This document shows, one piece after another, positions 41,079-47,580 of a stretch of DNA of 64,000 nucleotides. The notes beneath the pieces were generated by a model that saw only the letters and a list, made by a program, of their open reading frames with translations, was not told where the DNA came from and made no database searches. Each line of letters begins with the position of its first letter. Position 1 is the stretch's first letter. This DNA is from RGIG8748 sp045544515. Its GTDB lineage: Bacteria > Bacillota > Clostridia > UMGS1810. The DNA is taken from NCBI GenBank assembly GCA_045544515.1, contig JAZPZD010000008.1, forward strand, positions 1-64,000. Reading direction: 5' to 3'. The translations under genes were made by a program, and so were the position numbers.

Positions 41079-42699
41079 TTCTCTTTTTCTCCTTTGGTAA
41101 TTGTTTTAGGTATTCAAGCCATTTAGTCTCAAATACCTCTACCTCATCGGTCCTTGAGCAGTTATGTTTCCCTCTGTTCTGCAACACAGTTAATCTTCCT
41201 ATATCGAGTTCAAGTGTAAAGAACGGCTTGTCCGGGCTTTCTTCCTTTCGGATGAAGAATATACAGTGTTCGCCATTGGAATGGCTTTCTATATACCTAC
41301 CTACACAATGATTTAGTGTCTTACCCTCATGCGTGAGCTCTTCGGGTTGTTCTGCTATTCTTATGCACAAACCGTTATAAGAAAAGGCAAATTTGCTGTA
41401 TTTCTCTGCAAGAGAAACAAATGCCTGTCTATGTTGTTCGTTCTTTAATGCTTTGGTCTTTTTAGCTTCCTCATCATGCGCTTTTATAATAGCTTTAGGA
41501 TACTTGACAATACTCTGTGTAAGGTCTCCGCCGTTGGAATTTACCATATCCCAATAGTCATATATGTACTGCGGTGTTACAAGGTTTTTATTTTGTGAGT
41601 ACCTTGCCTTTTGCTTTTCGATATATGCAAACAGCCTTGACATATTAGTTTCATATTTAAAGCAATTCTCCAGCTGATAATATGAATATTTCTTACAGAC
41701 CTTCATATCTTCGAGTTTCAGACCATTGGATTTGTATTGTTTATAAAACTCAAGGTCTTTTTTATCCCATTTACCTTTTACCGCTTGCTTGAACTCTGTC
41801 TTTGTAAGACCGAGCATCTTGGCAGGCTGCCTTTCTTTGAGGTTTATACCGCCAAGTCTGGCATATGTGACTATGGGACCATAATACCCGTTGCAGGAGT
41901 GAACCATATAATCGTTTACAAGCCTTGATGCTTCCTGCATTACAAGGTTTTCTATATACGGATACCTCTGATATATCCTTAAATACGAAACAGGGTAACA
42001 ATCTGCCGTAGCATTGCAATACTCATATAGCTTTGCGTTTTCGAGCACGGTACCATCAAGTGTATGTGCATCGAGGTTTACAAAATACTCTTTTTTCGAA
42101 CTGCCAAAGGTATCTGTGCTCTTCTTCATCTGGCTCCAAGTGCCTTTAGAGTATCTATAACAGAAATTTGAGGCTTGTCCGTTGAGACGCACCGACTTTT
42201 TGCCATCAAATACAAATCCCTCACAGGGCAGAACATCTATACTGACATCACCATTGTTGTCTACATTCTTTTGAGCAACCCACTGCAAAAGAGCTACTTT
42301 GTTATCTTTGAGCTTTTGCAGGTTTATAGGAAATAACTGTTGCATACAACTGCTTCTGCCAATGTCTGTACTATGCTTTACCTCAACCTCTGCACCGCAC
42401 TGTGAGCAGAGCATATGATTTCCGCTTGACATTGCCTCGTTGGTCATGGAGTTTATAAAGCCACCTCTTGACATAGAACAGGAGCAACTATCACCCGCAG
42501 GGAGATATGTTTCGTAAAACACGGTACCGCAAGCGGTACACTTGCACCTTGACATTCTTTCCTTAAGCCCTGTTATCGGATTGAGTGCATATTCGGATTT
42601 GTATACTATGTAATCCTTATTAAATAGCTTTTTGGCATGCTCTACCACTTCGGGAGGCGGAGTGTTTGAAATCTCTTCGAGATAATTGATGTTTTCCAC
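41047..42699 (-). CDS. PcfJ-like protein
   Basis: A 550-residue protein with N-terminal cysteine clusters (RCKCTACGTVFYE, SCSCSMSRGGF, LCSQCGAEVEV) that look like zinc sites, and a C-terminal PcfJ signature (EGKTLNHCVGRYIESHSNGE, FIRKEESPDKPFFTLE). PcfJ was first seen in enterococcal conjugative plasmids; phage copies are common in Clostridia, and the family may process RNA or DNA. It starts at a GTG after GAGGTGAATTAA and follows the PcfK-like gene, the usual pair. Confidence 0.85.
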   Translation of the reverse strand: MENINYLEEISNTPPPEVVEHAKKLFNKDYIVYKSEYALNPITGLKERMSRCKCTACGTVFYETYLPAGDSCSCSMSRGGFINSMTNEAMSSGNHMLCSQCGAEVEVKHSTDIGRSSCMQQLFPINLQKLKDNKVALLQWVAQKNVDNNGDVSIDVLPCEGFVFDGKKSVRLNGQASNFCYRYSKGTWSQMKKSTDTFGSSKKEYFVNLDAHTLDGTVLENAKLYEYCNATADCYPVSYLRIYQRYPYIENLVMQEASRLVNDYMVHSCNGYYGPIVTYARLGGINLKERQPAKMLGLTKTEFKQAVKGKWDKKDLEFYKQYKSNGLKLEDMKVCKKYSYYQLENCFKYETNMSRLFAYIEKQKARYSQNKNLVTPQYIYDYWDMVNSNGGDLTQSIVKYPKAIIKAHDEEAKKTKALKNEQHRQAFVSLAEKYSKFAFSYNGLCIRIAEQPEELTHEGKTLNHCVGRYIESHSNGEHCIFFIRKEESPDKPFFTLELDIGRLTVLQNRGKHNCSRTDEVEVFETKWLEYLKQLPKEKKRNGKRNSKHAA

Positions 42700-42711
42700 T
42701 TAATTCACCTC

Positions 42712-43068
42712 TTACAGAAAGTCTGCCAGATTGACAAAGCCATTTGATGTATCGACTTTCTCAACCGTTTGGGAATTAAGCATACCGTCTATCCCGTAGA
42801 ACTTCTTTATAATATCCTCTGCCTCTGCTGGCGAAACACATACACAATTACCTTTTTTCTCTTTATGTATTTTGTCGGCGTGGGCCTTGATCTGCTTTTC
42901 GCACTCTGCAAGGCTCATTTCTTTGAGGTCCAAGTCTTTTAATACAATTTCGTAAACCTCATTACCGGCATTACGGCATATATCCTTGAGCTGCTGACCT
43001 ACCATATATACCGCAGTTCCTTTTTCGCCCTGCTGCGAAGATATCTTTTCGCATAATAAGTTATACAT
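42712..43068 (-). CDS. PcfK-like protein
   Basis: A 118-residue protein with VGQQLKDICRNAGNEVYEIV, LAECEKQIKAHADKIHKEKK and SPAEAEDIIKKFYGI, typical of the PcfK family. The gene pair PcfK-PcfJ is conserved in plasmids and phages. It probably acts with the PcfJ-like protein; the biochemical role is unknown. Confidence 0.8.
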   Translation of the reverse strand: MYNLLCEKISSQQGEKGTAVYMVGQQLKDICRNAGNEVYEIVLKDLDLKEMSLAECEKQIKAHADKIHKEKKGNCVCVSPAEAEDIIKKFYGIDGMLNSQTVEKVDTSNGFVNLADFL

Positions 43069-43276
43069 TTGCCATACTCTCCTTTACGGGCTTACACCAG
43101 GCAACATTTAAATCGATTGTGGTCTTCTCTGAATCTTGCACCTGCAGAGACATTATAATCTCTCCGCCAGGATTCGCCTTTTTGTAAGCTATCATATTGA
43201 TTTTGTCATAAATTCTGCCGTTATGTTCTATCGGCATACCAAGTTTGAATGCGGTCATTGCTTCTATTGGTGTCAT
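43061..43276 (-). CDS. Hypothetical phage protein
   Basis: A 71-residue protein (MTPIEAMTAFKLGMPIEH, IYDKINMIAYKKANPGGEI) with a small beta-barrel look. The ATG at 43276 has GTGGAGG before it; a GTG four codons upstream is on top of that site. It overlaps the PcfK-like gene. Small proteins of this type occur among early phage genes. Confidence 0.58.
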   Translation of the reverse strand: MTPIEAMTAFKLGMPIEHNGRIYDKINMIAYKKANPGGEIIMSLQVQDSEKTTIDLNVAWCKPVKESMANV

Positions 43277-43294
43277 AAAAACCTCCACATCTAT

Positions 43295-43495
43295 CTAACT
43301 CAGCCATCTTGCAAGCTGTTCAGTTCCTACATAATATCTTCCACCGATTTTTTTTGTAGGAAATGCCCTGTCTCTCTTTAATGTCCGCCAATCTACTCCC
43401 ACAAACTCTGCCGCTTTTAAAATCGGTATCAATGCTATTCTTCCAAAAGCATCATACAGTCGTTCAAGATTGTTTTCGTAAGAAGTTCTATCCAT
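43295..43495 (-). CDS. Small helix-turn-helix protein, possible excisionase
   Basis: A 66-residue basic protein with an excisionase/MerR-type DNA-binding pattern (LKAAEFVGVDWRTLKRDRAF, then KIGGRYYVGTEQLARWL). Xis-like proteins direct the integrase towards excision and are early gene products. The assignment is by size and pattern. Confidence 0.65.
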   Translation of the reverse strand: MDRTSYENNLERLYDAFGRIALIPILKAAEFVGVDWRTLKRDRAFPTKKIGGRYYVGTEQLARWLS

Positions 43496-43507
43496 AGCTT
43501 TCTCCTT

Positions 43508-43705
43508 TCACCTTTTAAAAATTTTCTTGATTATCTGGCCGACAACAGCTCCTACACTTTTTTCAATTTCATCAAGCGTAGGCGGTGTAAGTCCTGCCTT
43601 TGATATCCATTTAAGAAGGGCTATTGTGGCAATGTACCACTTAACACTCTGCACGGCTAAAATAATAACCGCTGCCAATAATGCTGCATTAATAAAATAA
43701 ATCAT
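43508..43705 (-). CDS. 65-residue membrane protein, paralogue A
   Basis: One N-terminal membrane helix (INAALLAAVIILAVQSVKW) and a conserved cytoplasmic tail (IALLKWISKAGLTPPTLDEIE, ending KKIFKR). It shares tail pattern and size with the protein at 44354-44551. Function unknown. Confidence 0.6.
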   Translation of the reverse strand: MIYFINAALLAAVIILAVQSVKWYIATIALLKWISKAGLTPPTLDEIEKSVGAVVGQIIKKIFKR

Positions 43706-43754
43706 ATTATTACCTCCGATATTTTTACACTTATTTTTTGATATGAAGTATTGT

Positions 43755-43901
43755 TTATTCTTGCGGTAACGGAGTACTCAACTGTACCTCAACTACCTTT
43801 GCATTATCTAATGTAATAACTACCGCACAATGATGGTGATAATTATCATCAAGAAATTTCTGCAAAGGCTTTGCCAGTTCTAACAGTCTTTCGCTCTGCA
43901 C
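43755..43901 (-). CDS. 48-residue phage protein with histidine triplet
   Basis: The frame from GTG 43901 to TAA 43755 has GGAGG eight bases upstream. The product includes LAKPLQKFLDDNYHHHC and AVVITLDNAKVVE, a pattern that recurs in small phage proteins of Clostridia (NYHPHC-type). Function unknown. Confidence 0.6.
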   Translation of the reverse strand: MQSERLLELAKPLQKFLDDNYHHHCAVVITLDNAKVVEVQLSTPLPQE

Positions 43902-43935
43902 ATCTATTACCTCCTTTCTTGTTTTCATTCGTTAT

Positions 43936-43964
43936 TTGAGTTTTGTATCTTGCCGTGGTATAAT
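43936..43964 (+). promoter_or_regulatory. Near-consensus plus-strand promoter in the early region
   Basis: TTGAGT, a 17-base spacer, then TATAAT. It points right, against all surrounding genes, and is followed within 12-22 bases by GGAAGGAGGTGATTT. Confidence 0.75.
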
Positions 43965-43980
43965 CACCTTACGGAAGGAG

Positions 43981-44076
43981 GTGATTTCTAATTTTGCTGA
44001 TACTATTGCAAAGCATTCTTGGCTTACAGGTTCAATGGCACAAGCGGTTATTAGCTGGTTGATGTCTCAAATGTAG
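43981..44076 (+). CDS. Candidate 31-residue peptide antisense to a phage gene
   Basis: Directly after a strong promoter and a near-perfect ribosome site, the frame opens at GTG 43981 and ends at TAG 44074-44076. The peptide MISNFADTIAKHSWLTGSMA continues with QAVISWLMSQM and is amphipathic. The spacing is poor because the GTG lies directly at the ribosome site; a TTG in another frame (about 43993) would give a different 22-residue peptide. It could instead be an untranslated antisense RNA to the gene at 44051-44224. Confidence 0.35.
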   Translation: MISNFADTIAKHSWLTGSMAQAVISWLMSQM

Positions 44077-44224
44077 TAATCGAACCTTTGAAATCAAGTT
44101 TAATTACAATCTCCGTATTACCATCTGCGGAGGTTGTAATTTTATAATCTTTTACCCCGTCAATGTTTTTACCATCTACAGATACCATGCAAACACCATC
44201 TATTCTGCTAAATGCAAAATCCAC
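44051..44224 (-). CDS. 57-residue hypothetical phage protein
   Basis: The frame from GTG 44224 (with GGAGG six bases upstream) to TAA 44051 encodes a beta-rich small protein (MDFAFSRIDGVCMVSVDG, IVIKLDFKGSITTFETSTS). It is partly overlapped by the antisense peptide frame. Function unknown. Confidence 0.5.
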   Translation of the reverse strand: MDFAFSRIDGVCMVSVDGKNIDGVKDYKITTSADGNTEIVIKLDFKGSITTFETSTS

Positions 44225-44247
44225 ACAACCCCTCCTCTCTTTAAGTC

Positions 44248-44316
44248 TTATAAATAAACCTTAATGAATGCAAGTATAGCTATCACCCAAGGCACCCACC
44301 AAAATTTTTTATACAA
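44248..44316 (-). CDS. 22-residue membrane peptide
   Basis: The frame from TTG 44316 (GGAGGGG upstream) to TAA 44248 encodes MYKKFWWVPWVIAILAFIK and three more residues. It lies in a run of tiny membrane proteins with proper ribosome sites. It is too short for family assignment. Confidence 0.4.
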   Translation of the reverse strand: MYKKFWWVPWVIAILAFIKVYL

Positions 44317-44353
44317 TTTATATTCCCCTCCCTTCCATAGTTGCGACATATTG

Positions 44354-44551
44354 TCATTTGCGCGAAATTTCAAAAAATTTTTTTAATATCCTTTTTCGTT
44401 CGGCACACTGTCCTAATTCCTCATTATTTGGGACAGTGTACCCTTTATCTGCTATCCACATAAACAGCAACCTTGTAAGTAGCCATAATCTACAACATCC
44501 CCATGCACATATACATAGTAAAATAACCAGTATAATTGTTGTCCAATTCAC
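44354..44551 (-). CDS. 65-residue membrane protein, paralogue B
   Basis: A GTG at 44551 after GGGGGG opens a protein with one helix (TTIILVILLCICAWGCCRLW) and a tail (LLFMWIADKGYTVPNNEELG). The tail matches that of the protein at 43508-43705 (W-I-x-K-x-G-x-T-x-P-x-x-x-E), so the two arose by duplication. The frame is open further upstream, but that part lies over a plus-strand promoter and is not likely used. Confidence 0.6.
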   Translation of the reverse strand: MNWTTIILVILLCICAWGCCRLWLLTRLLFMWIADKGYTVPNNEELGQCAERKRILKKFFEISRK

Positions 44552-44570
44552 ATCTATCCCCCCTTTCTTT

Positions 44571-44579
44571 TTGTTATCG
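44571..44579. promoter_or_regulatory. Operator-like site A (TTGTTATCG)
   Basis: TTGTTATCG followed by TTTA lies just upstream of the ribosome site of the gene at 44354-44551. Matching sites occur at 45278, 45601 and, inverted, at 45636. Confidence 0.5.
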
Positions 44580-44599
44580 TTTATGTTTCCTATCGCCTC

Positions 44600-44628
44600 T
44601 TGAATTAAACAGTCAATTGTGGTATAAT
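44600..44628 (+). promoter_or_regulatory. Promoter for the membrane-anchored gene at 44661
   Basis: TTGAAT, a 17-base spacer, then TATAAT, 32 bases before the start codon. Confidence 0.75.
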
Positions 44629-44660
44629 TTTGCAAATACTCAAATAGGAGGATATTCACT

Positions 44661-45158
44661 ATGCTCATAGCCACAATAGCAACTGCTATCATCGCATTGT
44701 TTGCACTAATTCTATCTATTTATAACTGGTGTTATGACTTTGTACACAACAAAGCAAATATCAATCTCGTTTTTAAAACATGTAAATATCTTGAGAATGT
44801 GTCCGGTAAACCATTATCTTTCCACTTAATAATTGAAAATCGTTCTCATCTTGATGTGTCAATCTCCAGAGTGTTTTTAAACATCGGAAACACTTCTTAT
44901 GAATTTGATGCACTACCTAATTATGTAATGGAGTATTCTTCACCGCACGATATAAAACATATATTTTCCAAAGAATTACCTTTTAAAATAACTGGTCTAG
45001 GTGCCTTTGGTGGTTTTTTTAATGTGAATACCGAAGAAAATCACAACATTATTAAAAATAAAATATTTACCGAATCTGTTTCTATTACGATACATACCAA
45101 TCGCAAATTAGTGAAAACATTTAAAATCGATATTAGCAAAGCCAATACTCACCTATGA
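44661..45158 (+). CDS. Membrane-anchored hypothetical protein, lysogenic accessory gene
   Basis: A 165-residue protein on the opposite strand to its neighbours. A membrane helix at residues 2-24 (IATIATAIIALFALILSIY) is followed by a soluble beta-rich domain (FHLIIENRSHLDVSISRVFL, ITGLGAFGGFFNV). AGGAGG precedes the ATG, and it has its own promoter. This design, a single gene with separate control inside early genes, suggests a lysogen-expressed gene such as an exclusion factor. No family is recognised. Confidence 0.65.
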   Translation: MLIATIATAIIALFALILSIYNWCYDFVHNKANINLVFKTCKYLENVSGKPLSFHLIIENRSHLDVSISRVFLNIGNTSYEFDALPNYVMEYSSPHDIKHIFSKELPFKITGLGAFGGFFNVNTEENHNIIKNKIFTESVSITIHTNRKLVKTFKIDISKANTHL

Positions 45159-45259
45159 CGATGTCGGCTAATAATTGTTATTAAATTAAGTACAATAGCA
45201 ATTGTTCCTGCAACAATTGCTACACCTAGACAAATGTAAATTATTGTCGTTTCATTCAT
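45149..45259 (-). CDS. 36-residue membrane peptide
   Basis: The frame from ATG 45259 (after AGGGGG) to TGA 45149 encodes MNETTIIYICLGVAIVAG, a second hydrophobic half (LNLITIIS) and a basic end RHRHR. The start is preceded by an operator-like TTGTTATCG site. It converges with the end of the 44661 gene. Confidence 0.5.
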   Translation of the reverse strand: MNETTIIYICLGVAIVAGTIAIVLNLITIISRHRHR

Positions 45260-45277
45260 GTTCATCCCCCTCTCTTT

Positions 45278-45286
45278 TTGTTATCG
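45278..45286. promoter_or_regulatory. Operator-like site B (TTGTTATCG)
   Basis: It has the same nine bases and a similar flank (CTCTTTTTGTTATCGTTTA) as site A. It lies just upstream of the ribosome site of the 36-residue peptide gene and directly beside the end of the cro-like gene. Confidence 0.5.
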
Positions 45287-45287
45287 T

Positions 45288-45497
45288 TTAAGCAACAAAA
45301 GAGTCAAAAAAAATACTATCATCTAAATGATATTTTCTTTTAATTGCCTGTATTTCTGATAATAAGAAATCAGATTGTCCATTGATTTTGGCAGACACAG
45401 TAGCTGTACTCAATCCCAGTAACTCCCCCAAATCTTTGTAAGTTAACATGTTGCTCTTTAGCCATCCCTTAAATTTTACATACGGCTTATGTACCAT
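45288..45497 (-). CDS. Cro-like helix-turn-helix regulator
   Basis: A 69-residue DNA-binding protein (FKGWLKSNMLTYKDLGELLG, STATVSAKINGQSDFLLSEI) in the place of cro: divergent from the cI-like gene across a 146-base gap. The ATG at 45497 has GGAGGGGAG in front; the longer open frame upstream crosses the cI promoter and is not credible. It should favour lytic genes by repressing cI. Confidence 0.8.
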   Translation of the reverse strand: MVHKPYVKFKGWLKSNMLTYKDLGELLGLSTATVSAKINGQSDFLLSEIQAIKRKYHLDDSIFFDSFVA

Positions 45498-45593
45498 ATA
45501 TTGCTCCCCTCCTTTCGTTGCTTTTATGATAACACTAATTTGTTGCTTTGTCAACAACAAATTAAAAATTTTTTTATTTTTATTAAAAAAAAC

Positions 45594-45622
45594 TTGATTT
45601 TTGTTATCGTTTGTGTTAATAT
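45594..45622 (+). promoter_or_regulatory. Promoter of the cI-like repressor gene
   Basis: TTGATT, a 17-base spacer, then TAATAT. An operator-like TTGTTATCG (45601-45609) fills the spacer, so the repressor could control itself. Confidence 0.65.
45601..45609. promoter_or_regulatory. Operator-like site C (TTGTTATCG)
   Basis: This copy lies between the -35 and -10 boxes of the cI-like gene promoter and is followed by TTTGTG. Confidence 0.6.
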
Positions 45623-45635
45623 ACAGTTGCGGAGG

Positions 45636-45644
45636 CGATAACAA
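45636..45644. promoter_or_regulatory. Operator-like site D, inverted (CGATAACAA)
   Basis: This inverted copy of TTGTTATCG lies 26 bases after site C and touches the cI start codon. Bound protein would block transcription or translation initiation. Confidence 0.5.
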
Positions 45645-46096
45645 TGTTTGGGAAGCGTTTAAAATTCTTACGAGAAAGTAAGAACTTTAGTATGGATAGA
45701 TTAATCGAACTATATAATGAAAAATACGATGCTAAAATGAACAAAAGCACCTTAAGCAGATATGAAAATGGCATACAAGAACCTATATATACTGTTGTTG
45801 TTAATCTTGCTGATTTTTTTAAAGTAAGTGTAGATTATTTGTCTGGCAATGATAAATTTGTTCATACTCCTGAAACAATGAACGAAATTATAATTTTAGA
45901 AAAATACAACAGACTTAATTCTGTTGGTCAAGAAAAGGCTGACATCTATATTACAGATTTACTTGATAACCCCAAATATGTTGCTGAACAATACCAGGAT
46001 GATTATGCATCTATTGCTGCTGATACAGGCAAAGGCGGAAGAGTTCCTGCACCGAGTTTGGATACAATTATAGAATTAAATAAAGATAACCAATAA
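45644..46096 (+). CDS. cI-like phage repressor, XRE family
   Basis: A 150-residue protein with an N-terminal helix-turn-helix (FLRESKNFSMDRLIELYN, MNKSTLSRYENGIQEPI, LADFFKVSVDYLSG) and a short C-terminal dimerisation part. No LexA-type self-cleavage domain is present; instead an ImmA-like protease follows 45 bases downstream, a pairing known from ICEBs1 and related phages, where the protease cuts the repressor. A GCGGAGG ribosome site precedes the ATG. Confidence 0.85.
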   Translation: MFGKRLKFLRESKNFSMDRLIELYNEKYDAKMNKSTLSRYENGIQEPIYTVVVNLADFFKVSVDYLSGNDKFVHTPETMNEIIILEKYNRLNSVGQEKADIYITDLLDNPKYVAEQYQDDYASIAADTGKGGRVPAPSLDTIIELNKDNQ

Positions 46097-46140
46097 ATTT
46101 GATAACATAGTTGGCGTTTGTCCACTGTACGGAGGTACAA

Positions 46141-46740
46141 ATGACAAAAGCTACTAAATATATAAGAAACATCAAGAAAGTTGATTATGTTCGTGCAAAA
46201 CAATATCTTGAGCGTAATGGATGGACCGTTGTACTATACAACACGCCAAAAGGAAATGTAATTATAGATAAACTGGGACTAAGGGAATATGCAAACAGAA
46301 CCGATGGCTTTGTTTATGAAATGAATTGTTTGAAATATGTGTTTATAAACGGTCAGCTTTCGGATAAAGACAAATTAATTACCCTATTACATGAAACAGG
46401 ACACATTGAGCTTGAGCAGGATTTATCCTTGCCAGACAAGACAGATGAAGTTAATGCTTGGCATTTTGCATATGAGGTGTTATATTTTAAGACAAATACA
46501 TTTAAGAAGATTATTTCTTTTGTTTTAACTGCTGCATTAACCGCTTTAGCAATATTTACTTGTCATAGCCTTTTATGCAAGGTTGAAACTCTAAATCAAA
46601 ATGTATATGTAACTCATTCAGGTAATCGATATCACACGGAGGACTGCTATTTTGTAAGAAACAAAGATACTCTTTCTATGGAATTGAAAGAAGCTCAAAA
46701 GCAGTATGAGCCATGTGTTTTCTGCAACCCTAACAAATAA
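46141..46740 (+). CDS. ImmA/IrrE-type metalloprotease with membrane helix and C-terminal extension
   Basis: A 199-residue protein. The N-terminal domain has the zinc-protease motif LLHETGHIELEQ with a downstream acidic region (DKTDEVNAWHFAYEVL). A membrane helix follows (about residues 125-146: ISFVLTAALTALAIFTC). The last 45 residues (YVTHSGNRYHTEDCYFV, EPCVFCNP) contain paired cysteines and histidines resembling a small metal-binding unit. ImmA proteins inactivate their repressor on induction; a membrane-tethered copy with an extra domain is unusual. GGAGG precedes the ATG at 46141; an in-frame ATG ten codons earlier lacks this. Confidence 0.8.
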   Translation: MTKATKYIRNIKKVDYVRAKQYLERNGWTVVLYNTPKGNVIIDKLGLREYANRTDGFVYEMNCLKYVFINGQLSDKDKLITLLHETGHIELEQDLSLPDKTDEVNAWHFAYEVLYFKTNTFKKIISFVLTAALTALAIFTCHSLLCKVETLNQNVYVTHSGNRYHTEDCYFVRNKDTLSMELKEAQKQYEPCVFCNPNK

Positions 46741-46848
46741 AATAACATAATAGAACAGTTGGACAAATGCCTATTGTGTTATAATAGAAATTAATAATGT
46801 AAATAACGGCAATGCCGTTAAAATAAACATCAAAGGAGACATTTTAGT

Positions 46849-47445
46849 ATGAAAAAATTTGTAACAGGTTTTATTGTAGGAGCAATTATTTGCTCAATGT
46901 TGGGTGCATTTGCAGTGTCATATGTTGCAGAGCCCGTAACATTTAAGGTTATGGTTAATGGCAAAGAGTTTGTATCAGAAAGTCCCGCCCTTGCAATTAA
47001 TGGTAGTACTTACCTTCCGCTAAAAGCAACAGGTGAAGCTCTTGGAGTTCCTGTTGTTTGGAATCAAGATAAATTTCAGGTAGAAGTAGGCAAAAATGAA
47101 TCGGAAACAAAAGAAATAACAAGTGGCTATAAAACATATGCTGAAAACAAAAATGTTATAGATTTTGGTGATTTTTGTGGCGTATCGCCTTGTGAAGACG
47201 TCATGGTAATAGATGGAGATGCAAGTTATTGGTATGATTATAGCACTAGTGATAAGGTTATGGATTATATAGATAAGATGGAAGAAAATGGATATAAACT
47301 TGCAGATATGAAAAAGGATACATTTTTTACTTCGTGTTATCTAAAAAACACTAATGGCAAGGAAGACCCGGGATTTGTAATAAGTTTTGGTCAGCCAAGT
47401 ATGTCGTCATTAGATATGTATGTTATTATAACTATCTATAAATAA
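46849..47445 (+). CDS. Secreted stalk-domain (copper amine oxidase N-terminal-like) protein
   Basis: A 198-residue exported protein: signal peptide or anchor at residues 1-26, then a stalk-type domain (FKVMVNGKEFVSESPALAIN, STYLPLKATGEALGVPVVWN) as found in cell-surface proteins of Clostridia. The C-terminal half (about 90-198) is not recognised. AAAGGAG precedes the ATG. As a secreted non-structural protein encoded beside the repressor, it is a likely lysogenic-conversion gene altering the host surface. Confidence 0.75.
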   Translation: MKKFVTGFIVGAIICSMLGAFAVSYVAEPVTFKVMVNGKEFVSESPALAINGSTYLPLKATGEALGVPVVWNQDKFQVEVGKNESETKEITSGYKTYAENKNVIDFGDFCGVSPCEDVMVIDGDASYWYDYSTSDKVMDYIDKMEENGYKLADMKKDTFFTSCYLKNTNGKEDPGFVISFGQPSMSSLDMYVIITIYK

Positions 47446-47453
47446 TAAAAAAT

Positions 47454-47549
47454 CGCCCTGTTGGTAGCAGGGCGAGAGTAAGGTGTTGGTAGCACCTTAC
47501 AAAGATATGCTAAAGCACATCCCATTTTCAAATGTATTTTAGCATATCT
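47454..47549 (+). other. Three consecutive hairpins before the integrase gene
   Basis: Hairpin 1 at 47454-47474 (CGCCCTG/CAGGGCG) and hairpin 2 at 47479-47499 (TAAGGTG/CACCTTA) have different stems but the identical loop TTGGTAG. Hairpin 3 joins 47503-47514 with 47538-47549 by a 12-base stem. The set lies between the stalk gene and the integrase start and may be a leader, terminator or protein-binding RNA. Confidence 0.6.
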
Positions 47550-47580
47550 ACCTTATTTTGTCAAGAAAGGAAGATATGTA

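Noticed and set aside
43755..44076. A CRISPR-like or tandem-repeat array in the short-gene region
   Set aside because: No regular repeat-spacer spacing; similarities are ribosome sites and shared start contexts. No CRISPR array was seen anywhere in the window.
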